In this document: one piece after another, positions 63,114 to 64,000 of the stretch
How positions within the stretch are numbered: position 1 is the first letter of the stretch
Layout: each line of letters starts with the position of its first letter
Source of the DNA: [Mycobacterium] crassicus
GTDB taxonomy: Bacteria > Actinomycetota > Actinomycetes > Mycobacteriales > Mycobacteriaceae
Direction of reading: 5' to 3'
Assembly: GCF_020181615.1 (NCBI RefSeq)
Contig: NZ_CP084029.1
Span: forward strand, 1,779,875-1,843,874
DNA: 64,000 nucleotides
Notes under the pieces: model-generated
The model's database searches: none
Told to the model about the DNA's origin: nothing
Seen by the model: only the letters and a program-made list of their open reading frames with translations
Translations under genes and position numbers: made by a program

Positions 63114-63506
63114 CTATTTCCGGCAGTCGGCGCAGGTGCCGAAGATCTCGATGGTGTGGCTGACGTCGGAGTAGTCGTGCTCTGCCGCGATCCGGGCGGC
63201 CCACTCCTCGACCTCGTGGTCGCCCACCTCGACCGTGGCACCGCAGCGACGGCATACCAGGTGGTGATGATGGTGCTCCGAACAGCGCCGATAGACCGAT
63301 TCGCCGGTGTCGGCGCGCAGAGTGTCGACCTGTCCGGCCGACGCCATCGCCTGCAGCGTCCGGTAAACGGTCGTCAGCCCGATGTTCTCGCCACGTTCGC
63401 GCAGCACGTCATGTAGTTCCTGGGCGGAACGGAAGTCGTCGATGGTCTCCAACAGCGCTGAGATCGCCGCGCGTTGGCGGGTGGAGCGCACACCGGGGGC
63501 ACTCAA
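63114..63506 (-). CDS. furB: FurB/Zur, zinc uptake repressor
   Basis: A 130-residue Fur-family protein nearly colinear with M. tuberculosis FurB as I recall it. The winged helix includes RSTRQRAAISALLETIDDFR and NIGLTTVYRTLQAMA. Metal sites are evident: SEHHHHHLVCRRCG and the C-terminal CADC, the structural CxxC pairs. Zn-loaded Zur represses zinc uptake and alternative ribosomal protein genes. It starts with TTG overlapping the smtB stop (TTGA), forming an smtB-furB operon; a GTG five codons later is possible. Confidence 0.93.
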   Translation of the reverse strand: MSAPGVRSTRQRAAISALLETIDDFRSAQELHDVLRERGENIGLTTVYRTLQAMASAGQVDTLRADTGESVYRRCSEHHHHHLVCRRCGATVEVGDHEVEEWAARIAAEHDYSDVSHTIEIFGTCADCRK

Positions 63507-63859
63507 TGGTCTTCACCGGCGTGTGCCACCGCGTCGATGACGATGTGCGCCAGGTGGTGGTCGGCCAATCGGTAGAGCACCTCACGGCCGGACCGTTCCC
63601 CGGCGACCACGCCCGCCGATTTGAGGATCTTCAGGTGCTGGCTGACCAACGGCTGCGGCACTCCCAACGCGTCGACGAGCTCGTGGACGCAACGGTGCGA
63701 CTCCTGCAGTTGCAGCACGATCGCGATGCGCACCGGAGCAGCCAGCGCGCGTAACAGTTCGCCGGCGGCGTCGAGGATCTCGCGGGGCGGTGTCGCGGGG
63801 AAGGCGGCGCCGGAGTGTTGGTGATCGTCGGCTACCACACCGGAAGTTGCGGGAGTCAT
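63503..63859 (-). CDS. smtB: SmtB/ArsR-family zinc-responsive repressor
   Basis: A 118-residue ArsR/SmtB repressor from ATG 63859, chosen for its strong ribosome-binding site (GGAGGTGG). The winged helix reads CVHELVDALGVPQPLVSQHL, then KSAGVVAGERSGREVLYRLA. The alpha5 metal site DxH-x10-HxxE is intact (DHHLAHIVIDAVAHAGE), binding zinc at the dimer interface. Apo-SmtB represses and zinc releases it, so it can control the smtB-furB operon in response to zinc excess. It is co-transcribed with furB by stop/start overlap. Confidence 0.93.
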   Translation of the reverse strand: MTPATSGVVADDHQHSGAAFPATPPREILDAAGELLRALAAPVRIAIVLQLQESHRCVHELVDALGVPQPLVSQHLKILKSAGVVAGERSGREVLYRLADHHLAHIVIDAVAHAGEDH

Positions 63860-63879
63860 TTCACCACCTCCAGCCATGT

Positions 63880-63894
63880 TGGAAATCGTTTTCA
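63880..63894. promoter_or_regulatory. Zur-box-like site before smtB
   Basis: TGGAAATCGTTTTCA differs at two positions from TGAAAATCATTTTCA, the core I recall for the mycobacterial Zur (FurB) box. It lies 21 bp upstream of the smtB ATG. Confidence 0.5.
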
Positions 63895-63910
63895 GCTTGC
63901 TCCACTGTTC

Positions 63911-63928
63911 CATGCGTGATGACGCATG
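63911..63928. promoter_or_regulatory. Perfect palindrome, candidate SmtB operator
   Basis: CATGCGT-GATG-ACGCATG has perfect 7-bp arms, 52 bp upstream of the smtB ATG. Its location and symmetry suit autoregulation by the ArsR/SmtB protein. Confidence 0.5.
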
Positions 63929-64000
63929 TCAAAGATCCGGACGGGCTCGATACCATGTCGGATGGTTTGCGCGTCGGCGTTGTCGACGCGATCTCGACTA

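Noticed and set aside
63955..64000. Possible start of a plus-strand gene (ATG then ~15 codons) at the window edge
   Set aside because: Too short to recognise. It does not read like the N terminus of glyS, which I recall following smtB in M. tuberculosis.

Overview
The window is chromosomal DNA from a mycobacterium (Mycobacteriaceae), probably a non-tuberculous species. The evidence is the very high GC content, a complete mycobactin siderophore cluster, glycine-rich PGRS proteins, a CFP2/MTB12-type antigen, a mycobacterial hemophore-like protein and housekeeping genes (hrcA, dnaJ2, rsmE, phoH, ybeY, corC-like, era, recO, uppS, furB, smtB) in an order that I remember from M. tuberculosis (Rv2374c to Rv2358). 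I cannot name the species. All comparisons with M. tuberculosis are from memory.

Region 1 (1-26.4 kb) is iron acquisition. It holds the end of irtA, irtB (siderophore importer), a DUF3060 protein, divergent mbtA and mbtB with an IdeR box between them, then a cutinase and a SnoaL-like gene. A second IdeR box precedes an overlapping run mbtT-C-D-E-F-G-H. MbtB has no fused thioesterase; the thioesterase is the separate MbtT. MbtE is bimodular (C-A-PCP-C-A-PCP). Its second adenylation domain has lost the Asp that normally holds the alpha-amino group. mbtI (salicylate synthase) is not in the window.

Region 2 (26.4-33.6 kb) holds a CFP2-like antigen, then a locus apparently inserted before hrcA. 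On the minus strand are a FGGY sugar kinase and a protein strikingly like sphingosine-1-phosphate lyase. Divergent from these are eutB-eutC (ethanolamine ammonia-lyase) and a LysR regulator. A lyase that would release phosphoethanolamine beside an ethanolamine-degrading enzyme suggests a lipid-base or ethanolamine catabolic unit.

Region 3 (33.7-42 kb) is a conserved stress, RNA and ribosome block: hrcA, dnaJ2, rsmE, an AraC regulator, a convergent methyltransferase, phoH, ybeY, a CBS/CorC membrane protein, a possible coupled micro-ORF and era.

Region 4 (42-49 kb) is accessory: a lipoprotein, an SDR plus Baeyer-Villiger monooxygenase pair, a sulfide:quinone-reductase-like flavoprotein plus rhodanese pair, a hemophore-like protein and an amidase.

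Region 5 (49.1-64 kb) holds recO, a collagen-like secreted protein, a methyltransferase, uppS, a small conserved protein, two very large PGRS-repeat proteins that carry signal peptides instead of PE domains, and the zinc regulators furB and smtB. A perfect CRP half-site palindrome lies before the second PGRS gene. Zur-like and SmtB-like operators lie before smtB.
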